Positions 6,740 to 17,614 of a DNA stretch of 30,851 nucleotides are shown piece after piece; positions within the stretch are counted from its first letter, which is position 1; every line of letters starts with the position of its first letter. The DNA is taken from NCBI GenBank assembly GCA_035472475.1, contig DATIPA010000186.1, positions 1-30,851 on the forward strand, written 5' to 3'. A program made the position numbers and the translations under genes. Source of the DNA: JAFAXD01 sp035472475. GTDB lineage: Bacteria; Pseudomonadota; Alphaproteobacteria; Rhizobiales; Xanthobacteraceae. The notes under the pieces are model-generated. The model saw only the letters and a program-made list of their open reading frames with translations, did no database searches and was not told the origin of the DNA.

Positions 6740-8104
6740 ATGACAAGGACGTGTCTGTCGATCGTACTGGCGGCCGGCGAAGGTACCCGCATGCGGACTT
6801 CGCGCCCCAAGGTCCTGCACGAGATCGGCGGCGCGCCCCTGATCGCGCATGTACTCAACGCGGTACGCGGCCTTGGCGGCGCTATCTCGGTGGTGGTCGG
6901 CCCGGATGCGGGAGCACTCACGGCCGCGATCGGCGAGTTGATGCCGGCGGCCGAAGTCGTCGTCCAGCACGATCGCCGCGGGACCGCGGATGCAGTATTG
7001 GCGGCCAAGGCGGCGATCGCCCGCGGCTTTGATGACGTGCTTGTCCTGTTTGCGGACACGCCGTTGGTCGGCACCGACACGTTGCGGCGGTTGCGCGCCC
7101 CGTTGCGCGACGGCGCCGCCGTGGTGGTGCTTGGATTTCAGGCTGCCGACCCGACCGGCTATGGCCGTTTGATCGTCGATGGCGAACGGTTGCTGGCAAT
7201 CCGCGAGGAGAAAGATGCAAGCGCCGCCGAGCGCGCAATCACCTTGTGTAATGGCGGCCTGATGGCGCTGCGCGGCGACCTGGCTCTGACGCTCATCGAA
7301 CGGATCAGCAATGACAACGCCAAGGGTGAGTTCTATCTGACTGACGCGGTCGCCATCGCGCGCGACATGGGATTGGAAGCGGTAGCCCTGGAAACCCCGG
7401 AGGACGAGGTGCGCGGGATCAACACTCAGGCTCAGCTGGCGCAGGCCGAGACGCTGCTGCAAGCGCGGCTGCGCAACGCAGCGCTCGACGCCGGCGTCAC
7501 CATGGTGGCACCGGAAACGGTGCACCTGTGCGCCGACACCAAGCTCGGTCGCGATGTGGTGATCGAGCCTTACGTAGTGTTCGGGCCCGGCGTCGTGGTC
7601 GAAGACGGCGCGCGGATTCGTTCATTCTCACATCTGGAAGGGGCGCAGGTCGGTCCTGGTGCGTCGGTTGGCCCATTTGCGCGACTGCGCCCCGGCGCGC
7701 AGCTCGGTGCGCGCGTACGGATTGGAAATTTCGTCGAGATCAAGGAAGCGGAGATCGAGGCGGGCGCAGCGGCCAATCACCTGACCTACATCGGCGACGC
7801 GCGGGTCGGTGCCGATAGCAACGTTGGTGCCGGCACCATCACCTGCAACTATGATGGCTTCGAAAAGCAGCGCACCGAGATCGGCGCGAGAGCGTTCATC
7901 GGCTCAAACTCATCGCTGGTGGCGCCGGTTAAGATCGGCGACGGCGCCTATGTGGGTTCCGGCTCCGTCGTCACTGAGGACATTCCCGCCGACGCGCTGG
8001 CGCTCGGACGCGGACGGCAGGTCAACAAAGCCGGCTGGGCGCAACAATGGCGGGCGGCACATGCGGCCAGCAAGAAAAAGAAAGCGGCACCGCCAAAACG
8101 TTAG
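6740..8104 (+). CDS. glmU: Bifunctional GlmU: GlcN-1-P acetyltransferase / GlcNAc-1-P uridylyltransferase
   Basis: GlmU makes UDP-GlcNAc, the precursor of peptidoglycan and LPS, from glucosamine-1-phosphate, acetyl-CoA and UTP in the cytosol. The 454 residues match the usual length. The N-terminal nucleotidyltransferase domain (about 1-230) starts with the signature LAAGEGTRM (10-18) and Lys24 and contains the FADTPL loop (about 104-109). The C-terminal left-handed beta-helix (about 250-425) has hexapeptide repeats, the catalytic His347 in ANHLTYIGDA, and VGAGTITCNYDG (362-373). The tail is Lys-rich, as often in this family. The ATG at 6740 sits directly before the conserved N-terminal strand. 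glmS follows after 76 nt, so the two enzymes of the UDP-GlcNAc pathway are adjacent and probably co-regulated. Confidence 0.97.
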   Translation: MTRTCLSIVLAAGEGTRMRTSRPKVLHEIGGAPLIAHVLNAVRGLGGAISVVVGPDAGALTAAIGELMPAAEVVVQHDRRGTADAVLAAKAAIARGFDDVLVLFADTPLVGTDTLRRLRAPLRDGAAVVVLGFQAADPTGYGRLIVDGERLLAIREEKDASAAERAITLCNGGLMALRGDLALTLIERISNDNAKGEFYLTDAVAIARDMGLEAVALETPEDEVRGINTQAQLAQAETLLQARLRNAALDAGVTMVAPETVHLCADTKLGRDVVIEPYVVFGPGVVVEDGARIRSFSHLEGAQVGPGASVGPFARLRPGAQLGARVRIGNFVEIKEAEIEAGAAANHLTYIGDARVGADSNVGAGTITCNYDGFEKQRTEIGARAFIGSNSSLVAPVKIGDGAYVGSGSVVTEDIPADALALGRGRQVNKAGWAQQWRAAHAASKKKKAAPPKR

Positions 8105-8180
8105 AACTAGCGATATTTTGTGATTTCTAACTCGAGGGGAATCCACCTAAACGCGACCCAGCACGGAGACGGTAGACGGA

Positions 8181-10007
<1,827 letters not shown>

Positions 10008-10027
10008 GCGAACGCGTCCCGAAGGGG

Positions 10028-10058
10028 TTGGCAAGCGCTGCTGGTCCAGCGTTATAAT
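10028..10058 (+). promoter_or_regulatory. Candidate sigma-70-type promoter for the DUF502 gene
   Basis: TTGGCA (10028-10033) and a perfect TATAAT (10053-10058) are separated by 19 nt, slightly longer than the 17-nt optimum. Transcription would begin near 10065, downstream of the first in-frame ATG at 10062. This supports the second ATG at 10107 as the real start. The spacer also contains a gctgg/ccagc palindrome. Confidence 0.5.
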
Positions 10059-10106
10059 GCAATGCCGGACTCGAAATCGACAACTTGGAGTCGTACCGGC
10101 GCGCAC

Positions 10107-10880
10107 ATGAGCACCGAGCAAAGCCCCACCCCACCGCCGCTATCGCTGGCTTCGGCCGCGGATAAATCGCCGCATCACGCCAGCTTGGGCGCGCGCATTC
10201 GCAACTATTTCCTTACCGGCCTGGTGCTGGTCGGTCCGGTCTTCATCACCGGCTATCTGCTCTGGTGGTTCGTCAACTGGGTCGACGACGTCGTACGGCC
10301 GTTCATTCCGGTTCTGTACCGGCCGGAAACCTATATGCCGGTCAGAATACCCGGCACCGGTCTCATCATCGCGTTCGTCACCCTGACGTTGCTCGGTTTC
10401 GTCACCGCCAACATCGTCGGCCGCAAGCTCGTGGAATTTGGCGACAGTCTGCTGCACCGAATGCCGATCGTGCGTCCGATCTACCGGACGATGAAGCAGA
10501 TTTTCGAAACCATCTTTTCAAACTCGGGTTCGAGTTTTCGCAAGGTCGGCCTTGTCGAGTTTCCCGCGCCCGGCATGTGGTCGCTGGTATTCATGTCGCA
10601 ATTGCCGAGCGCGGACGTCGCTGAACGCCTGCCCGCGGGCGAGCACGTGTCGGTGTTTCTGCCGTGCACCCCGAACCCGACCACTGGATTCTTTTTCTAT
10701 CTGCCGCGCGCCGAGATCATCGAACTCGACATATCGGTGGAAGCCGCAATGACGGTGCTGATGTCGGCCGGCATGGTGCAGCCGAGTTCCGATCCCCAGA
10801 AGAAATTCGCCGCGCTGGCCGAAACCGCCATGGCGACCAAGGCCGCACGCGAGGCGCGCGCCAAAGAGCCGGCGGCCTGA
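10107..10880 (+). CDS. DUF502 family inner-membrane protein
   Basis: The 257-residue protein belongs to the DUF502 family, whose molecular function is not established. A polar N-terminus (about 1-30) precedes two membrane spans (about 35-58 and 90-112). A soluble, probably cytoplasmic domain follows, with conserved blocks PIVRPIYRTMKQ, VGLVEFPAPGMW and PCTPNPTTGFFF that are characteristic of the family. The start at 10107 is preferred because a TATAAT box lies at 10053-10058; the ATG at 10062 would fall upstream of the predicted transcript start. It follows glmS and precedes the convergent recG by 29 nt, an arrangement I associate with Bradyrhizobium relatives. Confidence 0.85.
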   Translation: MSTEQSPTPPPLSLASAADKSPHHASLGARIRNYFLTGLVLVGPVFITGYLLWWFVNWVDDVVRPFIPVLYRPETYMPVRIPGTGLIIAFVTLTLLGFVTANIVGRKLVEFGDSLLHRMPIVRPIYRTMKQIFETIFSNSGSSFRKVGLVEFPAPGMWSLVFMSQLPSADVAERLPAGEHVSVFLPCTPNPTTGFFFYLPRAEIIELDISVEAAMTVLMSAGMVQPSSDPQKKFAALAETAMATKAAREARAKEPAA

Positions 10881-10909
10881 CCGAACGGCGCATTGCCCGG
10901 CAGTGCAGT

Positions 10910-13006
10910 CTATCCGGCCCGCAGCAGGCGGATGGCCTCGTCGCGCTCGAACAAATAGAGCAGCGCGCGCAGCGCTTCGCCGCGCGCCGTTGTCAGCTCG
11001 GGGTCGCGCGCCAATATGAGCGCGGCATCGTCGCGCGCGGCCTGCAGCAGCGGGGCGTGCGTTTCGATTCGCGCAACGCGGAAGCCGGGGAGCCCGCTTT
11101 GGCGGGTGCCAAGGACGTCACCTTCACCGCGCAGACGCAGATCCTCCTCGGCAATGCGAAAGCCATCCTCGGTCTCGCGCATGACGGCGAGGCGCGCCGT
11201 GGCGGTTTCCCCGAGCGGGGTCTTGTAAAGGAGCAGGCAGGTCGAGCGTTCGCTGCCGCGCCCGATGCGGCCCCGCAGCTGATGTAGCTGAGCGAGCCCG
11301 AACCGCTCCGCGTGCTCAACCACCATCACGGAGGCCTCCGGAACGTCGACGCCGACTTCGATCACGGTGGTGGCGACAAGGAGTTTGGATTGGCCGGCCG
11401 CAAATCGCGCCATCGCGGCATCCTTGTCAGGTCCTTTCATTTTGCCGTGGACGAGATCGACGATGCCCCCGAACCGGGCCGCCAACGTGCGAAATCGGTC
11501 CTGTGCGGCCGCGAGATCGATCAATTCGGATTCTTCCACAAGCGGGCACACCCAATAGACGCGGCGGCCCTCGTAGAGGGCACGGCCAACCGCGTCGACG
11601 ACTTCATCGAGGCGCTCGAGCGGAATCGTGCGCGTATCGACCGGTTTGCGGCCAGCCGGTTTCTCGCGCAGTTCGGATGCGTCCATGTCGCCGAAATACG
11701 TGAGCACCAGAGTGCGCGGAATCGGCGTCGCGGTCATGACCAGGAGGTCGACCGCGTCGCCCTTGCGAGCGAGCGCCAGGCGCTGGTGCACACCGAAGCG
11801 ATGCTGCTCATCGACTACGGCGAGGGCGAGATCGCGAAACTCGACATCCTCCTGGAACAGCGCGTGGGTGCCGATCAACAAATCAATCTCACCGCGCGCC
11901 AAGCGCTCGAGGACGTCGTTGCGGGTGCGCCCGCGCTCGCGGCCGGTGAGAATGGCTGCGCGTATTCCGGCCGCTTCCGCAACCGGCGCGATCGTATTCC
12001 AATGCTGGCGAGCCAGGATCTCAGTGGGCGCCATCAGCGCCGCTTGGCGTCCCGCCTCGATCACGCTGGCACTGGCCAGGAGCGCGACCACGGTCTTGCC
12101 CGAGCCGACGTCGCCCTGCAGAAGCCGCGACATCCGCTCAGGCTTGCCGAGATCGGCGACGATGTCCGTCACCGCGCGGACCTGCGAGCCGGTGAGCGCA
12201 TAGGGCAGAGCAGCGGCGATCCGTTTGAGCAATGTGCCGTCCCCGGTGGAGCGCCGGCCACGTGGGCGGCGCGTGTGGGCGCGCACGAGCCCGAGCGCGA
12301 GTTGACCAGCCAGAAATTCATCATAGGCGAGCCGGGACCACGCGGCCTCTGCCGGCGAGATGTCGGGCTCGGGAGGGCGGTGAACGGCGCGCAACGCATC
12401 GACGAAAGCCGGGAAATTTGATCGAGCGAGCCACGCCGCATCCTGCCATTCCGGCAGCGTTGGCACTTTTCCCACCGCGGCCTCAACTGCACGGCGAACC
12501 TGATTCATCGACAGCCCTTCGGTCAGGGCATATTGCGGCTCGATCAGGGGGAGCTTTGCGAATTCGTTCTCATCGACGACCCTGTCGGGATGAACCATTT
12601 GCAGCATCCCATCGTAGAGAGCGGTCGTGCCCGATACGATGCGGCGGCCGCCGACCGGCAACAGCCTTTCCAGATAGTCGCGCCGCGCATTGAAGTAGGT
12701 CAGGACGACGTCGCCCGTATCATCGCTGGCGTAGATCAGATAAGGCGCTCGGCCACGGCGTGGCGGAGCAGGGCGATGTCGATCGACGGTGACGGTTACA
12801 GTCACTACGCCGCCCGGCACCACGTCCCTGAGCTTGGGCTGCGCCCGCCGGTCGATGGTTCCGGTAGGAAGATGGAACACGAGATCGATGATGCGTGGCG
12901 TCTCGTCACGGCCAAGCACGCGGCGATAGAGCCGCTCGACCTTCGATCCGATGCCGGGCAGGGTCGTGATCGAGGCGAACAATGGGTTGAGGACCGGGGG
13001 GCGCAT
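10910..13006 (-). CDS. recG: ATP-dependent DNA helicase RecG
   Basis: RecG remodels stalled replication forks and branched recombination intermediates. The 698-residue protein carries an N-terminal wedge/OB region (about 1-200). The superfamily-2 motor follows, with Walker A GDVGSGKT (298-305), the DEQH box (399-402), TATPIPRTL, and a C-terminal helicase domain with QLRGRIGRGSERS (arginine fingers). It ends with the RecG TRG-like region (LRLRGEGDVLGTRQSGLPGF). The start is set at the ATG at 13006, whose N-terminus (MRPPVLNPLFASITTLPGIG) matches family starts. An upstream in-frame ATG at 13075 would add 23 Arg-rich residues and would reach into the promoter proposed for sdhE. It is divergent from sdhE and convergent with the DUF502 gene. 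Confidence 0.96.
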   Translation of the reverse strand: MRPPVLNPLFASITTLPGIGSKVERLYRRVLGRDETPRIIDLVFHLPTGTIDRRAQPKLRDVVPGGVVTVTVTVDRHRPAPPRRGRAPYLIYASDDTGDVVLTYFNARRDYLERLLPVGGRRIVSGTTALYDGMLQMVHPDRVVDENEFAKLPLIEPQYALTEGLSMNQVRRAVEAAVGKVPTLPEWQDAAWLARSNFPAFVDALRAVHRPPEPDISPAEAAWSRLAYDEFLAGQLALGLVRAHTRRPRGRRSTGDGTLLKRIAAALPYALTGSQVRAVTDIVADLGKPERMSRLLQGDVGSGKTVVALLASASVIEAGRQAALMAPTEILARQHWNTIAPVAEAAGIRAAILTGRERGRTRNDVLERLARGEIDLLIGTHALFQEDVEFRDLALAVVDEQHRFGVHQRLALARKGDAVDLLVMTATPIPRTLVLTYFGDMDASELREKPAGRKPVDTRTIPLERLDEVVDAVGRALYEGRRVYWVCPLVEESELIDLAAAQDRFRTLAARFGGIVDLVHGKMKGPDKDAAMARFAAGQSKLLVATTVIEVGVDVPEASVMVVEHAERFGLAQLHQLRGRIGRGSERSTCLLLYKTPLGETATARLAVMRETEDGFRIAEEDLRLRGEGDVLGTRQSGLPGFRVARIETHAPLLQAARDDAALILARDPELTTARGEALRALLYLFERDEAIRLLRAG

Positions 13007-13056
13007 CGATCGTCTCGGTCGCGCACATGTCGGCGCGCGTCTCACGCTAATCACCC

Positions 13057-13085
13057 CTGACATTGGCGCGTGCAAGCGCTATATG
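13057..13085 (+). promoter_or_regulatory. Candidate sigma-70-type promoter for sdhE-mfd
   Basis: CTGACA (13057-13062, five of six matches to TTGACA) is followed after exactly 17 nt by TATATG (13080-13085). Transcription would start near 13092, about 43 nt before the sdhE ATG. It lies in the divergent recG/sdhE gap and points toward sdhE. Confidence 0.5.
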
Positions 13086-13091
13086 AGCGGC

Positions 13092-13108
13092 GCCCGGCAC
13101 GTCCGGGC
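13092..13108 (+). promoter_or_regulatory. GC-rich hairpin followed by T-run in the sdhE leader
   Basis: gcccgg (13092-13097) and ccgggc (13103-13108) form a 6-bp perfect stem with loop cacgt, followed directly by TTTT. It resembles a short terminator but lies just after the predicted transcription start and before sdhE. It could stabilise the 5' end, act as an attenuator, or be incidental. Confidence 0.35.
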
Positions 13109-13134
13109 TTTTGGCGTTTGCAATAGGCGATCAA

Positions 13135-13419
13135 ATGACCGGAATGGCACGATCAAGCGTGGGTTTGGACGAGCGCCGGCGGCGTCTTCTTTACCGCTGC
13201 TGGCACCGGGGCACGCGTGAAACCGATTTGATCATGGGCCCATTTGCCGATGCGTGGATCGGCGAACTGTCGGATATCGAGATCGCGGACTTCGAGCGCC
13301 TGAGCGACGTACCCGATCCGGAAATCTACGCCTGGGTCACGGGCGAAATCGCCGTTCCGGCGCAACACGACACGCCGCTGTTCCGACGACTGCGCGCGTT
13401 CCATAGCAACGAACGATGA
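13135..13419 (+). CDS. sdhE: Succinate dehydrogenase flavinylation/assembly factor SdhE (DUF339)
   Basis: SdhE helps attach FAD covalently to the flavoprotein subunit SdhA of succinate dehydrogenase in the cytosol. The predicted 94 residues fit the family. The signature RGxxE appears as RGTRE (25-29), followed by ETDLIMGPFAD and later LSDVPDPEIYAWVTG, typical of alphaproteobacterial members. The ATG at 13135 is preferred; an ATG at 13144 is possible, and a TTG at 13111 is too close to the predicted transcript start. The stop overlaps the mfd start by 4 nt (ATGA), so translation of mfd is probably coupled to sdhE. Confidence 0.93.
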   Translation: MTGMARSSVGLDERRRRLLYRCWHRGTRETDLIMGPFADAWIGELSDIEIADFERLSDVPDPEIYAWVTGEIAVPAQHDTPLFRRLRAFHSNER

Positions 13420-16400
13420 CAAGCTCTCCCGCCGATCGGGTGACCCCGGGACGCGTGCTCACGCTCGCGAACGTGGCCGACGGCGCCGAAGGTCTGGTAC
13501 TCGCCGACCTCGCGCGCGCAATCGCGGCCAGACCGGGCGCGCCTGCCGTCAGCCTGCTGGTCGTGTGCCGGGACGGACCGCGCATGGCCCAGCTGTCGCG
13601 GGCGCTGAAGTTCTTTGCCCCGGACATCGTCCTGCTCGAGTTTCCGGCCTGGGACTGCCAGCCCTACGACCGGGTTTCGCCGCATGGCGGCATTGTCGCT
13701 CAGCGCATGACCACGCTGTCGCGCCTGGCACGGCTCAAGGGACATGATGGACCCTCGATCCTGCTCGCCACGGTGAACGCCGCCCTGCAGCGCGTGCCAG
13801 CCAAGGAGCTGGTGGCCGCCCAGGCTCTGTCGGCCCGTCCGGGCAATGTCCTGCGCATGGACGAGATCGTGCGCTGGCTCGATCTCAACGGCTTCGTGCG
13901 TGCCTCGACCGTGCGCGAGCCGGGTGATTACGCGGTGCGCGGCGGGATCATCGATCTCTATGCACCCGGCATGGATCAACCGGTGCGTCTGGATTTTTTC
14001 GGCGACACGCTGGAATCGATCCGCGCCTTCGACCCCGAAACCCAGCGCACAACCGATCAACTGCGCGCACTCGATCTCGTCGCAATGGCGGAGTTCCAGC
14101 TCACGAGCGAAACCATCCGGCGGTTTCGGTTGGGATACGTGGAAGCGTTCGGGGCCGCGACGCCTGATGATCTCCTTTATCAGGCGGTGAGCGAGGGGCG
14201 TCGCTATCCCGGGATGGAACATTGGCTGCCGCTGTTTCATACCCGGCTCGATACCATGTTCGAGTATGTGCCCAAGACGCCGGTCGTCCTCGAGCCCCTG
14301 GCCGGAGAGGCCGCGCACGAACGGCTCAGTCAGATCACCGACTACCATCAAGCGCGCCGAGAGCACGAGGGTCCAGCCTCGGGCGCCACGCCTTACCATC
14401 CGTTACCCCCCGATCGGCTCTACCTCGGAGAAGCAGAGTGGCAACAGCGGCTCGACGCTGCCGCACAGGTGCGGCTCACGTCGTTCGCTGCGCCTGAGCG
14501 GGGGCCCGATCTGATCGACACCGGGACGCGCCCCGGGCGCAACTTCGCGCCCGAGCGTACCCAGCAGGAGCGCAACGTTTTCAACGCGGTACGGGCAGAC
14601 GTTGAAGCGCGCCAGGCGGCCGGCAAACGTGTGGTCATTGCGTTCTGGAGCGAGGGCGCGCGCGAGCGACTGCGCCACGTGCTCGCCGACCACGGTCTTC
14701 ACAATCTGCTTCCGGTCGCGAGTTGGCCCGAAGCGCTGACGCGGCCGAAATCCGACGTCGCGCTGGCGGTGCTGGGACTTGAAGCCGGCTTCGAGACCGC
14801 GGACCTCGCGGTCATTGCCGAACAGGACATCCTCGGCGACCGTTTGGTGCGCCCGCGGCGCGCCTCCAAGCGGGCCGAGAATTTCATCGCTGAGGTCACG
14901 AGTCTCAGCGCCGGCGATCTTGTGGTTCACGTCGACCACGGCATCGGGCGATTCACCGGTCTTGCGAACATCGAGGCGGCAGGCGCACCGCACGACTGTC
15001 TGGAAATTCATTACGCCGCCGGCGACAAGCTGTTCTTGCCGGTCGAGAACATCGAGCTGCTGTCACGCTACGGATCGGAAGAAACAACGGTCGAGCTCGA
15101 TCGTCTCGGGGGTACCGCCTGGCAGTCGCGCAAGGCGCGCATGAAGCAGCGCATCCGCGAAATGGCGGGCGCGCTGATCAAGGTCGCGGCTGAACGGCAG
15201 CTGCGCGAAGCTCCGCGCTTCATGACCACGGTCGGGCCATACGACGAATTTTGTGCCGGCTTTCCCTACGAGGAAACCGATGATCAGCAGGCCGCAATCG
15301 ATATCGTCGTGAGTGATCTCGCATCCGGGCGTCCGATGGACCGGTTGATCTGCGGCGACGTCGGGTTTGGCAAGACCGAGGTCGCGCTGCGGGCCGCGTT
15401 CGTCACAGCGATGAGCGGCAAGCAGGTCGCCGTCGTAGTTCCGACAACGCTCTTGGCACGCCAGCACACGAAGACATTCTCGGAGCGGTTTCGCGGTTTC
15501 CCGGTCAATGTGGCGCAGGCTTCGCGCCTGGTCGGCAGCAAGGAACTCGCCCAGGTCAAGAACAAGGTCGCCGACGGCACGCTCGACATCGTGATCGGCA
15601 CGCACGCGCTGCTCGGCAAGACCATCAAATTCAAGGACCTCGGACTGCTGATCGTCGACGAGGAACAGCACTTCGGGGTCGCCCACAAGGAACGCCTCAA
15701 GACGCTGCGATCCGAGGTCCACGTGCTGACCCTGACCGCGACACCGATCCCACGCACCCTGCAACTCGCGCTCACCGGCGTGCGCGAGCTCTCCATCATC
15801 GCGTCGGCGCCGGTCGATCGGCTCGCGGTGCGCACGTTCATCTCGCCGTTCGATCCGTTGACGGTGCGCGAGGCGTTGCTGCGTGAGCATTATCGCGGCG
15901 GGCAAAGCTTTTATGTCTGTCCGCGGATCGAGGATATTGCTGGCGCCAAGGACTTCCTCGACAAGAACGTGCCGGAAGTTCGGGTCGCGGTCGCACACGG
16001 GCAAATGCCGGCGGCGATCCTCGAAGATGTGATGTCCGCGTTCTACGACGGCAAATACGACGTTTTGCTGTCGACCGCCATCATCGAATCCGGCCTCGAC
16101 ATCCCAACCGCCAACACGCTGATCGCGCACCGCGCCGATATGTTCGGCTTGGCGCAGCTCTACCAGCTGCGCGGCCGCGTCGGGCGCTCGAAGACCAGGG
16201 CCTTTGCGCTGCTGACCCTGCCGACGCGCCGGATCACGTTCCAGGCCGAACGGCGGCTCAAGGTGTTGCAGTCGCTCGACACATTGGGCGCCGGATTTCA
16301 GCTCGCGTCGCATGACCTCGACATTCGCGGCGCCGGGAATCTGCTCGGCGAAGAGCAGTCCGGTCACATCAAGGAGGTCGGTTTCGAGCTCTACCAACAA

Positions 16401-16922
16401 ATGCTGCAGGAAGCGGTAGCCAGCCTCAAGGCCGGCATTGCCGAACCGGTATCGGACCGGTGGTCGCCGCAGATCACGATCGGCACGCCGGTCCTCATTC
16501 CCGAGGATTATGTGGCGGACCTGTCAGTCCGGCTCGCACTCTATCGGCGGCTGGCCGATCTCGAGGAGGAACGCGACATCGATGCGTTTGGCGCCGAACT
16601 CGTCGACCGGTTCGGCCCGCTGCCGAGCGAGGTCAAGCACCTTCTCGATGTTGTCGCCATCAAGGCGCTGTGCCGGCGCGCCAATGTCGCCAAGATCGAC
16701 GTCGGCCCGAAGGGTGCGGTGCTGTCGTTCCGCGAGGATACGTTTGCCAATCCGGAGGGTCTCGTTGCTTTCATTCACGAGCAGGGGCCGGGCGCCCGCG
16801 TGCGCCCCGACATGAAGGTGGTCTTCTTCGACGAATGGGAAACGTCGGAAGCACGCCTCAAGGGTGCGGCCGACATCCTGCGGCACCTGGTGGGCATCGC
16901 CGCACTCGCCAAGGCGGCGTGA
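13416..16922 (+). CDS. mfd: Transcription-repair coupling factor Mfd
   Basis: Mfd displaces RNA polymerase stalled at DNA lesions and recruits UvrA for nucleotide excision repair. The 1168 residues match full-length Mfd. In order there are the UvrB-homology N-terminal domains (about 15-350), the RNA-polymerase-interacting CarD-like domain (about 495-555, with GDLVVHVDHGIGRFTGL), and the RecG-like translocase with Walker A GDVGFGKT (647-654) and DEEQ (748-751). TATPIPRTLQL, QLRGRVGRSKTRAFALL and the translocation-in-RecG-like segment DIRGAGNLLGEEQSGHIKEVG follow. The C-terminal regulatory TRCF domain completes it. All helicase motifs look intact. The ATG overlaps the sdhE stop by 4 nt. It ends 7 nt before the convergent dsbA-family gene. 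Confidence 0.97.
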   Translation: MTSSPADRVTPGRVLTLANVADGAEGLVLADLARAIAARPGAPAVSLLVVCRDGPRMAQLSRALKFFAPDIVLLEFPAWDCQPYDRVSPHGGIVAQRMTTLSRLARLKGHDGPSILLATVNAALQRVPAKELVAAQALSARPGNVLRMDEIVRWLDLNGFVRASTVREPGDYAVRGGIIDLYAPGMDQPVRLDFFGDTLESIRAFDPETQRTTDQLRALDLVAMAEFQLTSETIRRFRLGYVEAFGAATPDDLLYQAVSEGRRYPGMEHWLPLFHTRLDTMFEYVPKTPVVLEPLAGEAAHERLSQITDYHQARREHEGPASGATPYHPLPPDRLYLGEAEWQQRLDAAAQVRLTSFAAPERGPDLIDTGTRPGRNFAPERTQQERNVFNAVRADVEARQAAGKRVVIAFWSEGARERLRHVLADHGLHNLLPVASWPEALTRPKSDVALAVLGLEAGFETADLAVIAEQDILGDRLVRPRRASKRAENFIAEVTSLSAGDLVVHVDHGIGRFTGLANIEAAGAPHDCLEIHYAAGDKLFLPVENIELLSRYGSEETTVELDRLGGTAWQSRKARMKQRIREMAGALIKVAAERQLREAPRFMTTVGPYDEFCAGFPYEETDDQQAAIDIVVSDLASGRPMDRLICGDVGFGKTEVALRAAFVTAMSGKQVAVVVPTTLLARQHTKTFSERFRGFPVNVAQASRLVGSKELAQVKNKVADGTLDIVIGTHALLGKTIKFKDLGLLIVDEEQHFGVAHKERLKTLRSEVHVLTLTATPIPRTLQLALTGVRELSIIASAPVDRLAVRTFISPFDPLTVREALLREHYRGGQSFYVCPRIEDIAGAKDFLDKNVPEVRVAVAHGQMPAAILEDVMSAFYDGKYDVLLSTAIIESGLDIPTANTLIAHRADMFGLAQLYQLRGRVGRSKTRAFALLTLPTRRITFQAERRLKVLQSLDTLGAGFQLASHDLDIRGAGNLLGEEQSGHIKEVGFELYQQMLQEAVASLKAGIAEPVSDRWSPQITIGTPVLIPEDYVADLSVRLALYRRLADLEEERDIDAFGAELVDRFGPLPSEVKHLLDVVAIKALCRRANVAKIDVGPKGAVLSFREDTFANPEGLVAFIHEQGPGARVRPDMKVVFFDEWETSEARLKGAADILRHLVGIAALAKAA

Positions 16923-16929
16923 CCTACAA

Positions 16930-17589
16930 TCAGGCCGCCGACTTCGCCAACTCGTTGGCGGCTCGCTCGATCGCACCCGCGAGATATTCCGTCGCTTGCG
17001 CGCCCGACACCGCGAGCACGTTGCCGAAAACGTAGAACGGAACGCCCTCGATGCCCGCTTCCTGCGCAGATTTCGCGGCCTGTTCGACCGCCGCGACATC
17101 AGCATCGCTGTCCAGCAGGGCGCGGACCTCCACGGGATCCAGCCCGCAATCGGACGCGGCCTGCACCAAGACGTCCCGGTCGGAAAGGTCGCCACCTTCG
17201 CTGAAGTAGATTTCCATCAGGCGCTGCTTGACCCGCGCGGATTTGCTGAAACGCCCGCCCCACAGGATCAAGCGATGGCAATCGAGCGTGTTCGGTTGCC
17301 GGGCGAGTGCGCCGATGTTGTAGGTCAGGCCCTCGTTCGCGGCCGCCTGCGCGACACGCAGCGCGATCTTCTCATAGCGCTCCGGAGAGCCGAATTTGGC
17401 GGTCAGATAGTCGACGCGGCTCATTCCTTCGCGCGGCACCCAGGGATTGAGGAAATACGGCCGATAGTGCACCTCGACCGGGATGTCGGGTCGCAACGCA
17501 ACGGCCTTTTCGAGCCGGCGCTTTCCGATAAAGCACCAGGGGCAGACAACGTCGGAAAAGACGTCAATCGCGAGCGGGGAGGTGGTCAT
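16930..17589 (-). CDS. DsbA-family (FrnE-type) cytoplasmic thiol oxidoreductase
   Basis: The 219-residue protein belongs to the DSBA-like thioredoxin family (2-hydroxychromene-2-carboxylate isomerase/DsbA/FrnE group). The N-terminus DVFSDVVCPWCFIGKRRL contains the active-site CPWC (Cys16, Cys19). The helical insertion and C-terminal GIEGVPFYVFGNVLAVSGAQ, with its cis-Pro loop (GVPF), are typical. No signal peptide is present, so it is cytosolic, probably in dithiol/disulfide exchange under stress. The ATG at 17589 has a strong AGGAG 6 nt upstream; upstream in-frame starts lack this and add non-homologous residues. It lies 25 nt downstream of the degenerate GGDEF gene on the same strand and is probably co-transcribed with it. 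Confidence 0.9.
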   Translation of the reverse strand: MTTSPLAIDVFSDVVCPWCFIGKRRLEKAVALRPDIPVEVHYRPYFLNPWVPREGMSRVDYLTAKFGSPERYEKIALRVAQAAANEGLTYNIGALARQPNTLDCHRLILWGGRFSKSARVKQRLMEIYFSEGGDLSDRDVLVQAASDCGLDPVEVRALLDSDADVAAVEQAAKSAQEAGIEGVPFYVFGNVLAVSGAQATEYLAGAIERAANELAKSAA

Positions 17590-17614
17590 TGTTGGCTCCT
17601 GCATTGGGGCTAAC

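Noticed and set aside
8100..8131. gttagaa/ttctaac inverted repeat spanning the glmU stop codon
   Set aside because: The stem is only 7 bp and AT-rich with an 18-nt loop and no T-run, so it is not a convincing terminator.
8105..8180. Possible glmS ribozyme or riboswitch in the glmS leader
   Set aside because: The leader is 76 nt and shows no ribozyme core; such ribozymes are typical of Gram-positive bacteria.
11312..12421. Long open frame antisense to recG
   Set aside because: Same reason: the opposite strand carries all RecG helicase motifs and the antisense product has no domain signature.
15063..16400. Long open frame antisense to mfd
   Set aside because: It mirrors the Mfd translocase domain codon by codon and shows no protein-like pattern.
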